Shown here: piece after piece, positions 34,714 through 44,141 of the stretch
How the letters are laid out: the number at the start of each line of letters is the position of its first letter
Numbering within the stretch: the stretch's first letter is position 1
From: CAVPJW01 sp963705525
GTDB taxonomy: Bacteria; Acidobacteriota; Vicinamibacteria; Vicinamibacterales; CAVPJW01
Reading direction: 5' to 3'
DNA length: 64,000 bases
Assembly: GCA_963705525.1 (NCBI GenBank)
Contig: CAVPJW010000006.1
Span: forward strand, 62,001 to 126,000
Made by a program: the position numbers and the translations under genes
The notes under the pieces: generated by a model
Databases searched by the model: none
Told to the model about the DNA's origin: nothing
What the model saw: the letters and a program-made list of their open reading frames with translations, nothing else

Positions 34714-37167
34714 CTACCGGCCGCCGGCCACCATCCAGAGATAGTAGGGATTTGCCGGATCCCGGCCGAGGACTTCTTCAAGCGCGATGGCGGCCTGCTC
34801 TCGATCGCCGCCGGATGCGCGCAGCGCGAACCGATAGAAGGTCAGAAGCTCCCGCCGCTCGGCGTCGACATCCGCGCGCAGCGGATCGTCCTGGCCGAGG
34901 GGAACGTCGGTGGCGAAGCTGAGGACACGGGGCAACACCCGGTCGAACTCGCCGCGACGCACCCAGGCTGCGTGTTCGATCACCGGACGGTCGTCGGTCA
35001 CCGCAGGGGCATGACCGGCGTAGGCTTCGAGACCCGGGCGATCGGTAATCCATGTGGCCAGGAGCGCCGCGGGCGACTCGATGCCGACCTCCGTCAGTGC
35101 ACGCGCCGTGTCGGGCCGTGAGTAGCGCGCCGCGATCCGGGGGCCGTCGAGCGCGATGGGGTTCATCGACCCGACCAGCAGCATCTCGTACAGCTCGGTG
35201 GTCCAGACGGTCGCGTACGGAAACACATCGAGGAAACTGCGGACCAGCGATCGCGAGTCTTCGTCGTTCTGCGCCGCCAGGGGCCACCACTGGGCCATCA
35301 GACCGCCGGGACGCAGGCGATCGCGGCACAGCTCGTAGAAGTCCCGCGAGTACAGATTCGCCACGCCCGCCGCCGAAGGCGGTGGCGGTTCCAGCGTGAT
35401 GAGGTCGTAGCGATCGGTCCTCCGCAACAGTTCGTGCCTCCCGTCGCCCATCCGGATCTCGACGCGCGGATCAGAGGCCATCCCGAGATTGCCGGCAAAG
35501 AGCGGCACGGCCCGTACCACCCCAGGCAACAGTTCGGCCACCACACGGCGCCCGAGCGAGGGCTCGGCCAAGAGCGCCCCTGCCGTGATGCCGGTGCCCA
35601 ATCCGACGACAAGGGCCGAACGCGGCGCACCGTTGTGAAGGAGAAGCGGCAGCAGCGCCTGGAGCCGCATGTAGCGCCGCGAGGCCAGCGTGTCGCCGGA
35701 GTTCGACACGCCTTGAATGTAAAGACGCCGGAACGCGCCGGCGGGCGTCTGCTGTTCGATGACGGCCACGGTGCCACCGGCGTCCTCCTCGTAAAACGAC
35801 AGCTGTCCGCCGCGCTTCTCGGCCAGCAGGCGCGCCATTTTGTCGGGCGGCGTAAAGACGGCGACCACGACGATGGCCGCGACCATCGCACCCGCCATCG
35901 CGAGTGAGCCGCGCCCTTTTCTGAGGGCGACCGCACCGATGACGGCGCCGACGACGGCCAATATGCCCAGGGAGCGAACAAGGCCAAGCCATGGCACGAG
36001 GACAAAGCCGGTGAGCACCGTACCCGCGATGCCACCCAGCGTGTTGACCGCGAGTGTCACGCCCACCGCGCGGCCCACGTTAATGGCGCGCGTGGTCAGC
36101 CGCGAGGCCGCCGGAAGCGCCGCACCAAGAAACATGGTCGGCATGAGCAAAACCGCCAGCGAGGCCACCACGAAGCGCGCCGACACTTCCACGGTCTCGC
36201 GACCGGTCGCGCGCATGGCCCACATGCCCGCGAAGGTCTGCGCATCGGTGATCCATCCGCCCAGCAACGCAACGATGACGATGGCGCTCGCGCCCGCGCC
36301 GGCAATCAGGAGTCCGAAAGTGCGCCACGGTTCCCGCCCGGACCGATCGCTGCGCGCGAACAGATAGCTGCCAAGGGCGATGCCGGCGAGATAGGTGGCG
36401 AGCATCACGGCGAAGGCGTAGGCGCGCGTGCTGAGAAACTGCACCAGGAGTTCCGACCAGATCACTTCGTATCCCATCGCTACGCCCCCGGCTGCGGCGT
36501 ACAACGCCAGCGCGAGCCGGGCGTCGCGGTTGATCGGCGGGATCGATGTCGAGGCGCGAGTCCGCGGTTGATCAACGGACCACGCGAGGGATAGGGCCGC
36601 GCCGCCCGCGATCGATTGCAGCACGCAGGCGAAGAGGCCCGTGCCCACGATGCCAAATGCCGGCACGAGCAGGAACGGCGTGGCCAGAGTACCGCCCACC
36701 GCGCCCATCGTATTCGCCGCGTAGAGAAGGCCAGTCGTTGGTGCCACGCCGCGGTCGTCCGGGTGAAGCGCCCGCAGCATCGCGGGCAGCGTCCCGCCGA
36801 TGAAGCAGGCCGGTACGGCCACCAACACGCACGGAAGCCACAACGCGAGCGCGCCGACTGAATCCTGGAGTGAAACATAGAGCGGCGCCACTCGCCGAAG
36901 AGCGAGCGTTGCCACGAGGCCCAGCCCGGCCGCGCACATCTCCAGCGCCGCATACAGCCGGAGCGGCCGCGCGCTCCGGTCCGCCATCCTGCCGAATACC
37001 ACGCTTCCAATGGCGAGGCCCGCGAAGAACGCGCTGAGCGCGATCGTCACGGCGTGGATCTCGACGCCGACGACCCGCGAGAGTTGCTTCACCCAGAGCG
37101 TTTCGCAAATGAGCGCCGCCGCCCCAGAGAGCAGGAGCAGCCCAGAAGCGAATCGAGCGCGCCGCAT
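34714..37167 (-). CDS. Membrane-bound spermidine-synthase-like protein (fused MFS/SpeE)
   Basis: 817 residues, intact. Residues 1 to about 430 hold about twelve transmembrane helices with MFS-like loops (FGRMADRSARPLRLYAALEM). Residues about 500-720 are a spermidine-synthase-type Rossmann fold (ALVVGLGTGITAGALL; DPRVEIRMGDGRHELL; YDLITLEPPPPSAAG; GGLMAQWWPL). The aminopropyl-acceptor residues of true SpeE are not clearly present. Family proteins are widespread, and their substrate is generally unproven. The gene is monocistronic, upstream (in transcription order) of the DUF4287 gene and separated from it by about 200 bases. Confidence 0.87.
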   Translation of the reverse strand: MRRARFASGLLLLSGAAALICETLWVKQLSRVVGVEIHAVTIALSAFFAGLAIGSVVFGRMADRSARPLRLYAALEMCAAGLGLVATLALRRVAPLYVSLQDSVGALALWLPCVLVAVPACFIGGTLPAMLRALHPDDRGVAPTTGLLYAANTMGAVGGTLATPFLLVPAFGIVGTGLFACVLQSIAGGAALSLAWSVDQPRTRASTSIPPINRDARLALALYAAAGGVAMGYEVIWSELLVQFLSTRAYAFAVMLATYLAGIALGSYLFARSDRSGREPWRTFGLLIAGAGASAIVIVALLGGWITDAQTFAGMWAMRATGRETVEVSARFVVASLAVLLMPTMFLGAALPAASRLTTRAINVGRAVGVTLAVNTLGGIAGTVLTGFVLVPWLGLVRSLGILAVVGAVIGAVALRKGRGSLAMAGAMVAAIVVVAVFTPPDKMARLLAEKRGGQLSFYEEDAGGTVAVIEQQTPAGAFRRLYIQGVSNSGDTLASRRYMRLQALLPLLLHNGAPRSALVVGLGTGITAGALLAEPSLGRRVVAELLPGVVRAVPLFAGNLGMASDPRVEIRMGDGRHELLRRTDRYDLITLEPPPPSAAGVANLYSRDFYELCRDRLRPGGLMAQWWPLAAQNDEDSRSLVRSFLDVFPYATVWTTELYEMLLVGSMNPIALDGPRIAARYSRPDTARALTEVGIESPAALLATWITDRPGLEAYAGHAPAVTDDRPVIEHAAWVRRGEFDRVLPRVLSFATDVPLGQDDPLRADVDAERRELLTFYRFALRASGGDREQAAIALEEVLGRDPANPYYLWMVAGGR

Positions 37168-37246
37168 CGAGGATATTGTGAAAGAAAAAGGGCGGCGGTG
37201 GGAGCAATCCCTCCGCCGCCCTCCGAATTCATCGACGACGGGCGGA

Positions 37247-38891
37247 CTACTGCGCGTCCGAGATGACCTTATCCATCACCTCGCTCAGGTTGAAGGTGCC
37301 CGGCTTCGAATCGCGGCGGAAATTCCTTGAAGCTTTGCAGCCACTGTCCGACGATCGCTCCGGCAGGCGCCAGCATGAAGGCGTGCTGTATGCGCCACTG
37401 GTCGTAGTCCTGACCGCGCGATCCGCCTCTCGAATGGATCGGTTCGCAGGTTGAAGAGTTTGGGGAATCGCAACACGATCAGTCGGGTCCTGCCACACGT
37501 TCGAGACCCTCGCGCGCGCTGCTCCAGAAAGACCATCTTCCAGTGGTCGTAGCGCAGACACGCGGGATCCCCATCGTCGGTCCAGTAGATGAACTCCTTG
37601 CGCGGCCATTCGGTCGTCTCGCCCTTGAAGTAGGGAAGGAGGTTGTAGCCGTCGAGATGGACCTTGAACGGGGTTCCCGCGACGGTGGTGCCCTTCAGCA
37701 AGGTGTCGACGACGTTCCCCTGGCCCACGGCGGCGAGGAGGGTTGGCAGCCAGTCCTCGTGCGAGATGATCTGGTTGATTTCCGTGCCGGGCTTGATGAC
37801 GCCCGGCCACCGCACCGCGAGCGGCACCCGATAGCCGCCCTCCCAGTTCGTGTTCTTCTCGCCTCGAAACGGCGTCGTGCCGCCGTCGGGCCAGCTGAAC
37901 ACCTCGGCGCCGTTGTCGGTGGTCCAGATGACGATGGTGTTGTCGGCGATCTTGAGGTCGTCCAGCTTCTTGAGCAACTGGCCGATCTGACCGTCGTGTT
38001 CCACCATGCCGTCCGGGGCGATGCCAAGACCCGTCTTGCCTTCGGACTCGGTCTTGAGGTGCGTATGATGTGCATGCGCGTGGTGTTGAACCAGGTGAAC
38101 CACGGCTTGCCAGCCGCTTGATTCGCGTCGATGAATTTCATCGTCGCGGCGAGCACTTCTTCATCCACCGTTTCCATCCGCTTTTTGGTCAGCGGGCCGG
38201 TGTCCTCGCAGCGCTGCTTGCCCCATTTGCCGAAGCGCGGGTCGTCGGGAAGCGTGCTCTCCGTGTCAGTGGCGTAGCAATGAAACACGCCGCGCGGGCC
38301 GAACTTGGCCTTGAACGCAGGGTCCTTCGGATAGTCCGGGTTCTCGGGCTCCTCTTCGGCGTTCAGGTGGTAGAAGTTGCCGAAGAACTCGTCGAAGCCG
38401 TGCACTGTCGGGATGAACTCGTTGCGATCGCCGAGGTGATTCTTGCCGAACTGCCCGGTCGCGTAGCCCTGCCCCTTGAGCATGTTCGCAATCGTCGGGT
38501 CCAATGCTGACAAACCTTCGGGCGCGCTGGGCAGGCCGACCTTGAGGAGGCCTGTGCGAATGGGCGACTGGCCGGTGATGAAGGCCGCGCGGCCCGCCGT
38601 GCAGCTCTGCTGGGCGTAGGCGTCGGTGAAGATCGCGCCTTCTTTCGCGATGCGGTCGATGCTGGGCGTCCTGTAGCCCATCATGCCGTGGTTGTAGGCG
38701 CTCACGTTCCAGAGACCGATGTCGTCCCCAAAGAGCACCAGGATGTTGGGTTTACCCGCCGAAGCCTGAGCGGCGGGCTTCGCGGGCGCCGCCTGCTGGG
38801 CGCGTGCCGGCGTGGCGGATGCGAGCGCGAGCCCTGAAGAAATCGTGACCGCCAGCATCCACGTCCCGACGTTTGTGCGCTTCTGACTCAT
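37247..38891 (-). CDS. Secreted arylsulfatase-type sulfatase (frameshifted)
   Basis: About 545 residues when restored. The N-terminal signal peptide ends near ATPARAQQA. The sulfatase domain follows: metal ligands GDDIGLW, formylglycine motif CTAGRAAF (Cys converted by a maturation enzyme), GKNHLGD, and the second metal pair TTDNGAEVF. The frame breaks near 38060, then several times between about 37510 and 37300 (pieces FPKLFNLRTDPFE, YDQWRIQHAFM frame, and GTFNLSEVMDKVISDAQ). At least five indels are needed, of mixed sign. The family includes choline and steroid/polysaccharide sulfatases; the substrate cannot be read from the sequence. The gene stands alone. Confidence 0.82.
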
Positions 38892-39070
38892 AACCGTGAT
38901 TCCTCCTCATGAATCTCCCCGACGGTCGCTCTACGACGTGCCCTCCGGACGCCGGCTGGAACGGTTCACGCGTACCCGTGACATGAAACCAGGTCGGATA
39001 GTAGGGGAAACGTCTGACGGCCGAAATTAGACCTTGGTTCTATATGTTGGCGGGAGAGAGCACGGGGGCA

Positions 39071-39157
39071 CGGCAAAGCCTTGCCGGCTCCGATTAATGA
39101 GCCATCGAGGGGCGGAATTATGAGGTATCTTGGATTATGGCGGGGTAGGCGAGATAC
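39071..39157 (+). promoter_or_regulatory. Structured leader upstream of Crp/Fnr gene
   Basis: Three potential stem-loops follow one another before the ATG at 39187. They are CGGCAA-AGCC-TTGCCG (39071-39086); GGCTC and GAGCC around an 8-base loop (39086-39103); and GGTATCT (39123-39129) pairing with AGATACC (39151-39157). The first element has a GCACGGCAAAGCC context slightly like a c-di-GMP-I core, but the rest does not fit that class. It may be a regulatory leader or simply GC-rich pairing. Confidence 0.3.
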
Positions 39158-39186
39158 CGCCGTGTTCAGTCAAAGAGCGTTTTGCC

Positions 39187-39840
39187 ATGGCGTCGAAGCC
39201 TAAGAACCCATTCAACACCCAGGCCTTTCTCGACTCGGCCGGCGTCGCACGAAAGATCGTGAAGTATCAGAGAGGCGACGCCATCTTCACTCAGGGCGAC
39301 CCGTGTGAGCACGTCATGTACATCCAGACGGGGGGCGTGAAGCTCTCCGTGCTCTCAAAAGCGGGCCGGCAAGCCGTCGTGGCGATGCTTGAACCCGGCG
39401 ATTTTTTCGGCGAAGGCTGCCTGGCGGGTCAACCCGTTCGGATGGGCAGTGCGACCGCGACGATGGACAGCACCATTCTCCTGGTGGATAAGGGTCAGAT
39501 GGTGCGGCTGTTGCACGAGGAGCACGCGCTCTCGGATCGGTTCATCGCGCACATGCTGGCACGCAACATCCGGATCGAACAGGACCTGATCGACCAGTTG
39601 TTCAACTCCAGTGAAAAGCGGCTGGCCCGGACGCTCCTGCTGCTGGCGCGATACGGGAAGCACGACAAACCCGTGAGGGCGGTCCCACCGATCTCCCAGG
39701 AGACATTGGCGGAAATGGTCGGCACGACGCGTTCGCGCGTGAATTTCTTCATGAAGAGATTCGAGCGGCTGGGATTCATCGACTACAAGGACGGGCTCAA
39801 GGTCAATAACTCGCTGCTCACCGTCGTTCTGCACGATTAA
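39187..39840 (+). CDS. Crp/Fnr-family regulator, paralogue A
   Basis: 217 residues from ATG 39187; the frame is open upstream to 39130 but residues before MASKPKNPFNTQ are not family-like. The cNMP-type barrel (about 25-135; YQRGDAIFTQGDP, GDFFGEGCLAGQPVRMGSAT) is followed by a long dimer helix (DLIDQLFNSSEKRLARTLLL) and a winged helix (SQETLAEMVGTTRSRVNFFM). There is no Fnr cysteine cluster. It is closely similar over its whole length to the regulator at 41046, which points to a tandem duplication with three genes in between. Effector unknown. Confidence 0.9.
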   Translation: MASKPKNPFNTQAFLDSAGVARKIVKYQRGDAIFTQGDPCEHVMYIQTGGVKLSVLSKAGRQAVVAMLEPGDFFGEGCLAGQPVRMGSATATMDSTILLVDKGQMVRLLHEEHALSDRFIAHMLARNIRIEQDLIDQLFNSSEKRLARTLLLLARYGKHDKPVRAVPPISQETLAEMVGTTRSRVNFFMKRFERLGFIDYKDGLKVNNSLLTVVLHD

Positions 39841-39894
39841 CAGAACGCCCTTCACGTCCACCCCATCCTTCCGCTCGGGCGGCGACTCCTTTCA

Positions 39895-40242
39895 ATGAAT
39901 CAAGCACTGTCCCTTTTGGGACAGCTCCGTTCGGCACGTGATGCGTATAGTCAGGTGGTAAAGGAATCCATGCCTCCAGCCACGACGATGACCGCGCCAG
40001 AGCCCGAGCTGGCTGTTCAGCGAGCGAATGCCCAACCTGCCGCCGCGCCCGCCTCCTTCAGACTGAGAGCGATCATGCGCCAGGGAACGGCGGCAAGCCT
40101 GCCGGCCACATGGGAACGGTACCAGACGATCGATGCTGCTCGGGCGGCGGTGCGCGGGATGTATGCGAACGATCGAGTCTTACGCGTACTCATCGTGACC
40201 GACGATGTGCCGCCGCGTTTCGTGGAATGGATTGAACGTTAG
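39895..40242 (+). CDS. Small hypothetical protein
   Basis: 115 residues, not recognised. The N-terminal 55 residues are alanine/proline-rich and probably disordered. The C-terminal 60 residues (SFRLRAIMRQGTAASLPATW; AARAAVRGMYANDRVLRVLI; PRFVEWIER) look like a compact alpha/beta fold. It lies 54 bases after Crp/Fnr paralogue A and 70 bases before the SYLF gene, so it may be cotranscribed. The segment around YQTIDAARAAVRGMYA faintly resembles the broken small gene at 7502, which also follows a Crp/Fnr gene. Confidence 0.55.
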   Translation: MNQALSLLGQLRSARDAYSQVVKESMPPATTMTAPEPELAVQRANAQPAAAPASFRLRAIMRQGTAASLPATWERYQTIDAARAAVRGMYANDRVLRVLIVTDDVPPRFVEWIER

Positions 40243-40312
40243 TACAGGACATTACAACCGATCAACGTGCTGCACAGGCCGCCGATGGTCGTGACAGCAG
40301 GAAGGTACCAAA

Positions 40313-41002
40313 GTGAGATTATTCATTGCGACGACGATAGCGACGACGTTAACGCTTTCCCCGCTCCTGGCGGTGGACGACGAGCCGGCAAAACGACTGG
40401 ACGAGGCGGCAGCCGTGTTTTCAGAGATCATGGCGACGCCGGATAAGGGCATTCCACAGGATCTGATGGAGAAGGCCCATTGCATCGTCATTGCCCCGGA
40501 CGTCAAGACCGCGGCGTTCGGCGTGGGCGGGAAATACGGGAAGGGGTATCTGTCGTGTCGAAGCAAGAGCGGCGCGGGTTGGTCGGCGCCCGGCACCGTC
40601 CGCATCGAGGGCGGGAGTCTGGGCTTCCAGATCGGCGCGTCTTCGACGGACTTGATCATGTTGATCATGAGTGCCCGGGGAGCGGACAAACTGCTGTCGA
40701 GCAAGTTCACGTTGGGCGCGGAAGGCTCCGCGGCGGCGGGTCCCGTCGGACGCACTGCCACGGCTCAAACGGATGCGCAGATGCACGCGGATATTCTGTC
40801 GTGGTCGCGCTCGCAGGGGCTGTTTATCGGTGTCGCCCTCGAAGGGGCGACGCTGCGGCAGGATCTGGATGACAACACCACGCTGTACGGCAAGCCGCTC
40901 GAAAACCGCGACATCGTGACCAAGGGCGTCGGGGTGCCCAAGGCCGCCGCCAAGCTGATCGCGCTCCTCAACCGGTACTCGGCCAGAGAACGCACGGACT
41001 AG
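40313..41002 (+). CDS. SYLF/Ysc84-domain lipid-binding protein, secreted
   Basis: 229 residues with a GTG start and a signal peptide (about 1-20, IATTIATTLTLSPLLA). The rest is a SYLF (Ysc84) domain: AHCIVIAPDVKTAAFGVGGK, GGSLGFQIGASSTDLIMLIM and SWSRSQGLFIGVALEGATLR. Family members bind phosphoinositides or other lipids; bacterial ones are periplasmic or outer-membrane-associated and of unclear role. It lies between the two paralogous Crp/Fnr genes on the same strand. Confidence 0.88.
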   Translation: MRLFIATTIATTLTLSPLLAVDDEPAKRLDEAAAVFSEIMATPDKGIPQDLMEKAHCIVIAPDVKTAAFGVGGKYGKGYLSCRSKSGAGWSAPGTVRIEGGSLGFQIGASSTDLIMLIMSARGADKLLSSKFTLGAEGSAAAGPVGRTATAQTDAQMHADILSWSRSQGLFIGVALEGATLRQDLDDNTTLYGKPLENRDIVTKGVGVPKAAAKLIALLNRYSARERTD

Positions 41003-41045
41003 TGGAATGGATGACGGGGCCGCGTGTCAGGCTCCCTGAACGGAA

Positions 41046-41723
41046 ATGAGAAAAGCCTCCCCCCGAGGGTCGAGAAGCGTCGCGGCGTTCGACGCGCGGC
41101 CGCTTCTCGGTTTCTCTGGAATTGCAAAAAGCATCGCCGAGTACGGGCGGGGAGAGACCATCTTCACGCAAGGAGATCCGTCTCGGGACGTCTTCTACAT
41201 TCAAACGGGCGGCGTCAAGCTGTCGGTGCTGTCGAAGACCGGCAGAGAAGCTATCGTGGCCATGCTGGGCCAGGGCGATTTCTTCGGCGAGGGGTGTCTG
41301 GCAGGCCAGCCGGTTCGGACGGGCAGTGCGACCGCCATCACGCCCAGCGTGATCTTTCTCGTCGCCAAGAAAGTGATGGTGCGGTTGCTGCACAAACAGC
41401 ATGCGATGTCCGACCGGTTCATCTCTCACATGCTGTCGCGGAATATCCGAATCGAAGAGGACCTGATCGATCAGCTCTTCAACTCGAGCGAGAAGCGGCT
41501 GGCGCGCACGCTGTTGCGGCTGGCGCACTACGGGAGGCAGCTCAAGCCGGCTCGCGTGGTCCCGAAGATCTCGCACGAGACGCTCGCGGAGATGGTCGGC
41601 ACGACGCGCGCCCGCGTGAACTTCTACCTGACCAAATTCAGGAGGCTCGGCTTCATCGAATACAGCGGTAAGAACCCGCTGAAGATCAACCGCTCACTAC
41701 TGAGCGTCGTCCTGCATGAATAA
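41046..41723 (+). CDS. Crp/Fnr-family regulator, paralogue B
   Basis: 225 residues. The ligand barrel is YGRGETIFTQGDPSRDVFYI and GDFFGEGCLAGQPVRTGSAT; the dimer helix is DLIDQLFNSSEKRLARTLLR; the winged helix is SHETLAEMVGTTRARVNFYL. Nearly every block is shared with paralogue A at 39187. The N-terminus (MRKASPRGSRSVAAFDARP) differs. It is followed after eight bases by the DUF3185 gene, so they are cotranscribed. As in A, no metal-binding cysteines are seen. Confidence 0.9.
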   Translation: MRKASPRGSRSVAAFDARPLLGFSGIAKSIAEYGRGETIFTQGDPSRDVFYIQTGGVKLSVLSKTGREAIVAMLGQGDFFGEGCLAGQPVRTGSATAITPSVIFLVAKKVMVRLLHKQHAMSDRFISHMLSRNIRIEEDLIDQLFNSSEKRLARTLLRLAHYGRQLKPARVVPKISHETLAEMVGTTRARVNFYLTKFRRLGFIEYSGKNPLKINRSLLSVVLHE

Positions 41724-41731
41724 GGAATGCC

Positions 41732-41956
41732 ATGAAACCCCTTGCAATCGTCGGTCTGATGTTGGTCGTGCTCGGCCTGGTGGCGCTCGTCTACCAGGGC
41801 GTCACCTACACGAGTCGTGACACCATCATCGACATCGGTCCCGTGCACGCGACGGCGGATCGACAGAGAAACCTGCCGATTCCGCCGATCCTTGGGATTG
41901 TGGCGGTCGCCAGCGGGGTGGTGATGCTCGTGTCCGGCGTGCGCAATCGGGCGTAG
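41732..41956 (+). CDS. DUF3185-family small membrane protein
   Basis: 74 residues with two transmembrane helices (about 4-24 and 50-70) around a short periplasmic loop (YTSRDTIIDIGPVHATAD). This matches DUF3185 proteins in size and layout. It starts eight bases after Crp/Fnr paralogue B and is convergent with the DksA-like gene across eight bases. Function unknown; such proteins often sit among stress genes. Confidence 0.82.
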   Translation: MKPLAIVGLMLVVLGLVALVYQGVTYTSRDTIIDIGPVHATADRQRNLPIPPILGIVAVASGVVMLVSGVRNRA

Positions 41957-41964
41957 CGTCGCCC

Positions 41965-42399
41965 TCAGGCGCTGACCGTATCGGAGAAGAGCGAGAGGCT
42001 GCCGCGCCTGAGCGCGAGCCGCCGCGCGCGTCCCTGGTCCTGTTCGCGTCCTTCTTCGCACACCTGGCAGCGCACCGCGAACGGCAGGGCCCGGAGTCGA
42101 GATTCAGAAATCTCGCCGCCGCAGTCGAAACAGGATCCGTACTGCTGCGAGTCGAGACGGACCAGCGCCTCGTCGATGCGGGTCAACATCTCCGCTTTCA
42201 TCTGGAGCAGGGCCAACTCGATATCTCCGTGGAGGCCGGCGTCGGAATGTTCGAGGTCGTCACGCACCTCATACGGTCTGTCGGTGCGCCCGTCGCGGAT
42301 GCGACTCCGGAGGTCGTTCTGCACCTCGCCCCGACGCTCGCTCAACATCTGTCTCAGGTCGACGCTCCGCCGGGTAGTGTCGGTGTCAGTCATGTCCAC
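41965..42399 (-). CDS. TraR/DksA-family C4 zinc-finger protein
   Basis: 144 residues. The N-terminal two thirds form a coiled-coil-like region with acidic residues; the C-terminal zinc finger has Cys90, Cys93, Cys111 and Cys114 (GSCFDCG, RCQVCEE). DksA-type proteins enter the RNA polymerase secondary channel and modify the stringent response; the coiled-coil tip here lacks the exact DksA DxxDxA motif, so its effect cannot be assumed. It is divergent from the YtxH-like gene at 42504 across about 105 bases. Confidence 0.85.
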   Translation of the reverse strand: MDMTDTDTTRRSVDLRQMLSERRGEVQNDLRSRIRDGRTDRPYEVRDDLEHSDAGLHGDIELALLQMKAEMLTRIDEALVRLDSQQYGSCFDCGGEISESRLRALPFAVRCQVCEEGREQDQGRARRLALRRGSLSLFSDTVSA

Positions 42400-42503
42400 C
42401 TCCTGCGGCAGGCAGCTTATAGAAGGAAGCTTCGGGCTGCTGTGCGGTTCTGAACACCTCTCCCGGTCGCTGGGCGAGTAGGCTGGTGGCAGGAGACTCC
42501 TAC

Positions 42504-42851
42504 ATGAATAGACAACATCGAGACTATGGCTTCGTGACCGGACTCTTCACAGGCACGTTCGTCGGCGCCGGTCTGGCGATGTGGCTCGTCCCACGATTGG
42601 GCGCGGAGGTTCGCCAGCGAATGACCGATTCGGCGAAGAGCCTTGGCCAGCTGGCTTCCGAACAGTATGACCAGGCAAGCAATCGTGTCGGTGAGGCGGT
42701 CGACGAGATCGTCCGGAAGGGTCAGAGCGTCCGGGACGACGTGGCCGGGGCGGTGGCGCGCGGCGCCCACGAGGTGGAGCGCTATGCCTCAGCCACCAGG
42801 AGCGATCGATTCGCTGAAGCCAAGCCCTCGCCAGTCAACCGCTCAGCCTGA
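42504..42851 (+). CDS. YtxH-like membrane-anchored stress protein
   Basis: 115 residues from ATG 42504, preceded by AGGAG; a GTG at 42486 would add six residues. It has one N-terminal helix (GFVTGLFTGTFVGAGLAMWL) with glycine-zipper spacing, followed by an amphipathic, alanine-rich region (MTDSAKSLGQLASEQYDQA; DEIVRKGQSVRDDVAGAVAR). This matches YtxH/gas-vesicle-like general stress proteins. It is probably anchored in the cytoplasmic membrane. Confidence 0.78.
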   Translation: MNRQHRDYGFVTGLFTGTFVGAGLAMWLVPRLGAEVRQRMTDSAKSLGQLASEQYDQASNRVGEAVDEIVRKGQSVRDDVAGAVARGAHEVERYASATRSDRFAEAKPSPVNRSA

Positions 42852-43255
42852 TCGGTGTCTCGAACGATCCGCTCCTTCGATCCTGTGCGATTCGAGGCGT
42901 TCGCGCGGCTGCTGGCTCGACCCGATCCATGGGACTTACCGCGTCGCGCGCATGTCTGTCGCTGCGAAGGCGATCCAGACCGACGCGCGACGCGCCTTCC
43001 GCTGATTCTCATGGAGTGGTTGCAGCGGCGCCATCTGGCGATCGATCTCGAGGGACCGCTGACATCCGCGACGCGGATGTCGAAACGTCACGGGAGTCCG
43101 GCCCATCCGGTTCTGCGCCTGCTGCGTCCGACGGGGACCGGCTGAGGCTGTGCAATCGGGAACACCTCCCGATTGCAGAACACCCCTACGATCGTAACCG
43201 TCGGCCGTCCTCCCGCAGCGGACCTCCGAGTCTTCACCCCAGAAGGAAGTGCCAA
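42852..43255. other. Intergenic region of about 400 bases, no confident gene
   Basis: A GTG-initiated frame at 42855-43145 encodes 96 arginine-rich residues without family resemblance, and two other frames overlap it; I do not call a gene. The 3' part carries the 11-base-pair hairpin listed at 43151 and then the ribosome site (AGAAGGAAG) of the gene at 43256. Confidence 0.5.
43151..43177 (+). terminator. Perfect 11-base-pair hairpin
   Basis: TGCAATCGGGA (43151-43161), loop ACACC, TCCCGATTGCA (43167-43177). The stem is perfect but no T run follows, so it could be a terminator of the upstream unit acting without a U tract, or a leader element of the gene at 43256. Confidence 0.5.
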
Positions 43256-44026
43256 ATGAAGAGAATCGTCATCGCTACGGCGATGAGCCTGTGTGTGGTG
43301 TCGCTGGCGGCAATCTCGTCAGCCGACACGTTAATCATGAGAGATGGCACGCGAGTCCAGGGCACGATGGTGGGCTTCGCCGCGAGGACCGTCACGTTCC
43401 GGCGCGCCGACGGTGTATCGCGTCGGTACCCGACCAGCCAGGTCGAGTCGCTCGAATTTCTTTCAGCCGATCGCACGAACCCGCGCGCGGTGAGCGGCCG
43501 CACCCTGGAAGCGCCGGCCGGGACAGAGCTTGTGGTCCGAACGGTTGAAACGATCGACTCGCGCAACGCCGGCGCGGATCAAGTCTTCTCCGCCGTCGTC
43601 GAGCAGGACGTCGAGAACGTGTCCGGCAGCGTCATCGTTCCCAGGGGATCGAGCGCCCAATTGCTGATCCGGGAAATGTCATCGGGGGGCGCGACCGGCA
43701 GCCCTGAGATGGCGCTTGACATCCAGTCGATTACGGTTGGCGGGCTCAGGTATCTCGTGAGCACCACGGACCTGACGCTCGAGAGCAGCACCGGAATCGG
43801 CAAGAACAAGCGCACCGCCGAGGTGATCGGTGGGAGCGCGGCGATCGGAGGGATCATCGGGGCGATTGCAGGAGGCGGCAAGGGCGCCGCCATTGGCGTC
43901 CTGGTGGGTGCGGCAGGCGGCGCGGGCGCGCAGATACTCACCAGAGGACGCGACGTTCAGGTTCCGGCGGAAACAGTTCTCACGTTCAAGCTCGACAGGC
44001 CCGTCATCCTCGAGCCCGAACGGTAG
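43256..44026 (+). CDS. Secreted glycine-zipper protein
   Basis: 256 residues from ATG 43256 (ribosome site AGAAGGAAG). The signal peptide is about 1-23 (MKRIVIATAMSLCVVSLAA). Residues about 24-70 (TLIMRDGTRVQGTMVGFAAR) resemble a short SH3-like repeat seen in periplasmic proteins. The middle part (about 85-180) is beta-rich. Residues about 190-225 form a glycine zipper (GGSAAIGGIIGAIAGGGKGA). The end, VPAETVLTFKLDRPVILEP, is typical of this group of periplasmic/outer-membrane-linked proteins. Function unknown. Confidence 0.78.
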   Translation: MKRIVIATAMSLCVVSLAAISSADTLIMRDGTRVQGTMVGFAARTVTFRRADGVSRRYPTSQVESLEFLSADRTNPRAVSGRTLEAPAGTELVVRTVETIDSRNAGADQVFSAVVEQDVENVSGSVIVPRGSSAQLLIREMSSGGATGSPEMALDIQSITVGGLRYLVSTTDLTLESSTGIGKNKRTAEVIGGSAAIGGIIGAIAGGGKGAAIGVLVGAAGGAGAQILTRGRDVQVPAETVLTFKLDRPVILEPER

Positions 44027-44141
44027 AGGCCATCGAGATACCAGCGAGATTGGTGCGTGCGTTAGTGAACAAACACGTCGTTGCCGCCATGTCACTCTAT
44101 CTCTTGGAAGACACACGATTGTTATTCGCCAAGGAGACAAC

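Noticed and set aside
42855..43145. 96-codon frame after the YtxH-like gene
   Set aside because: Arginine-rich, overlapped by other frames, no ribosome site and no recognisable family.
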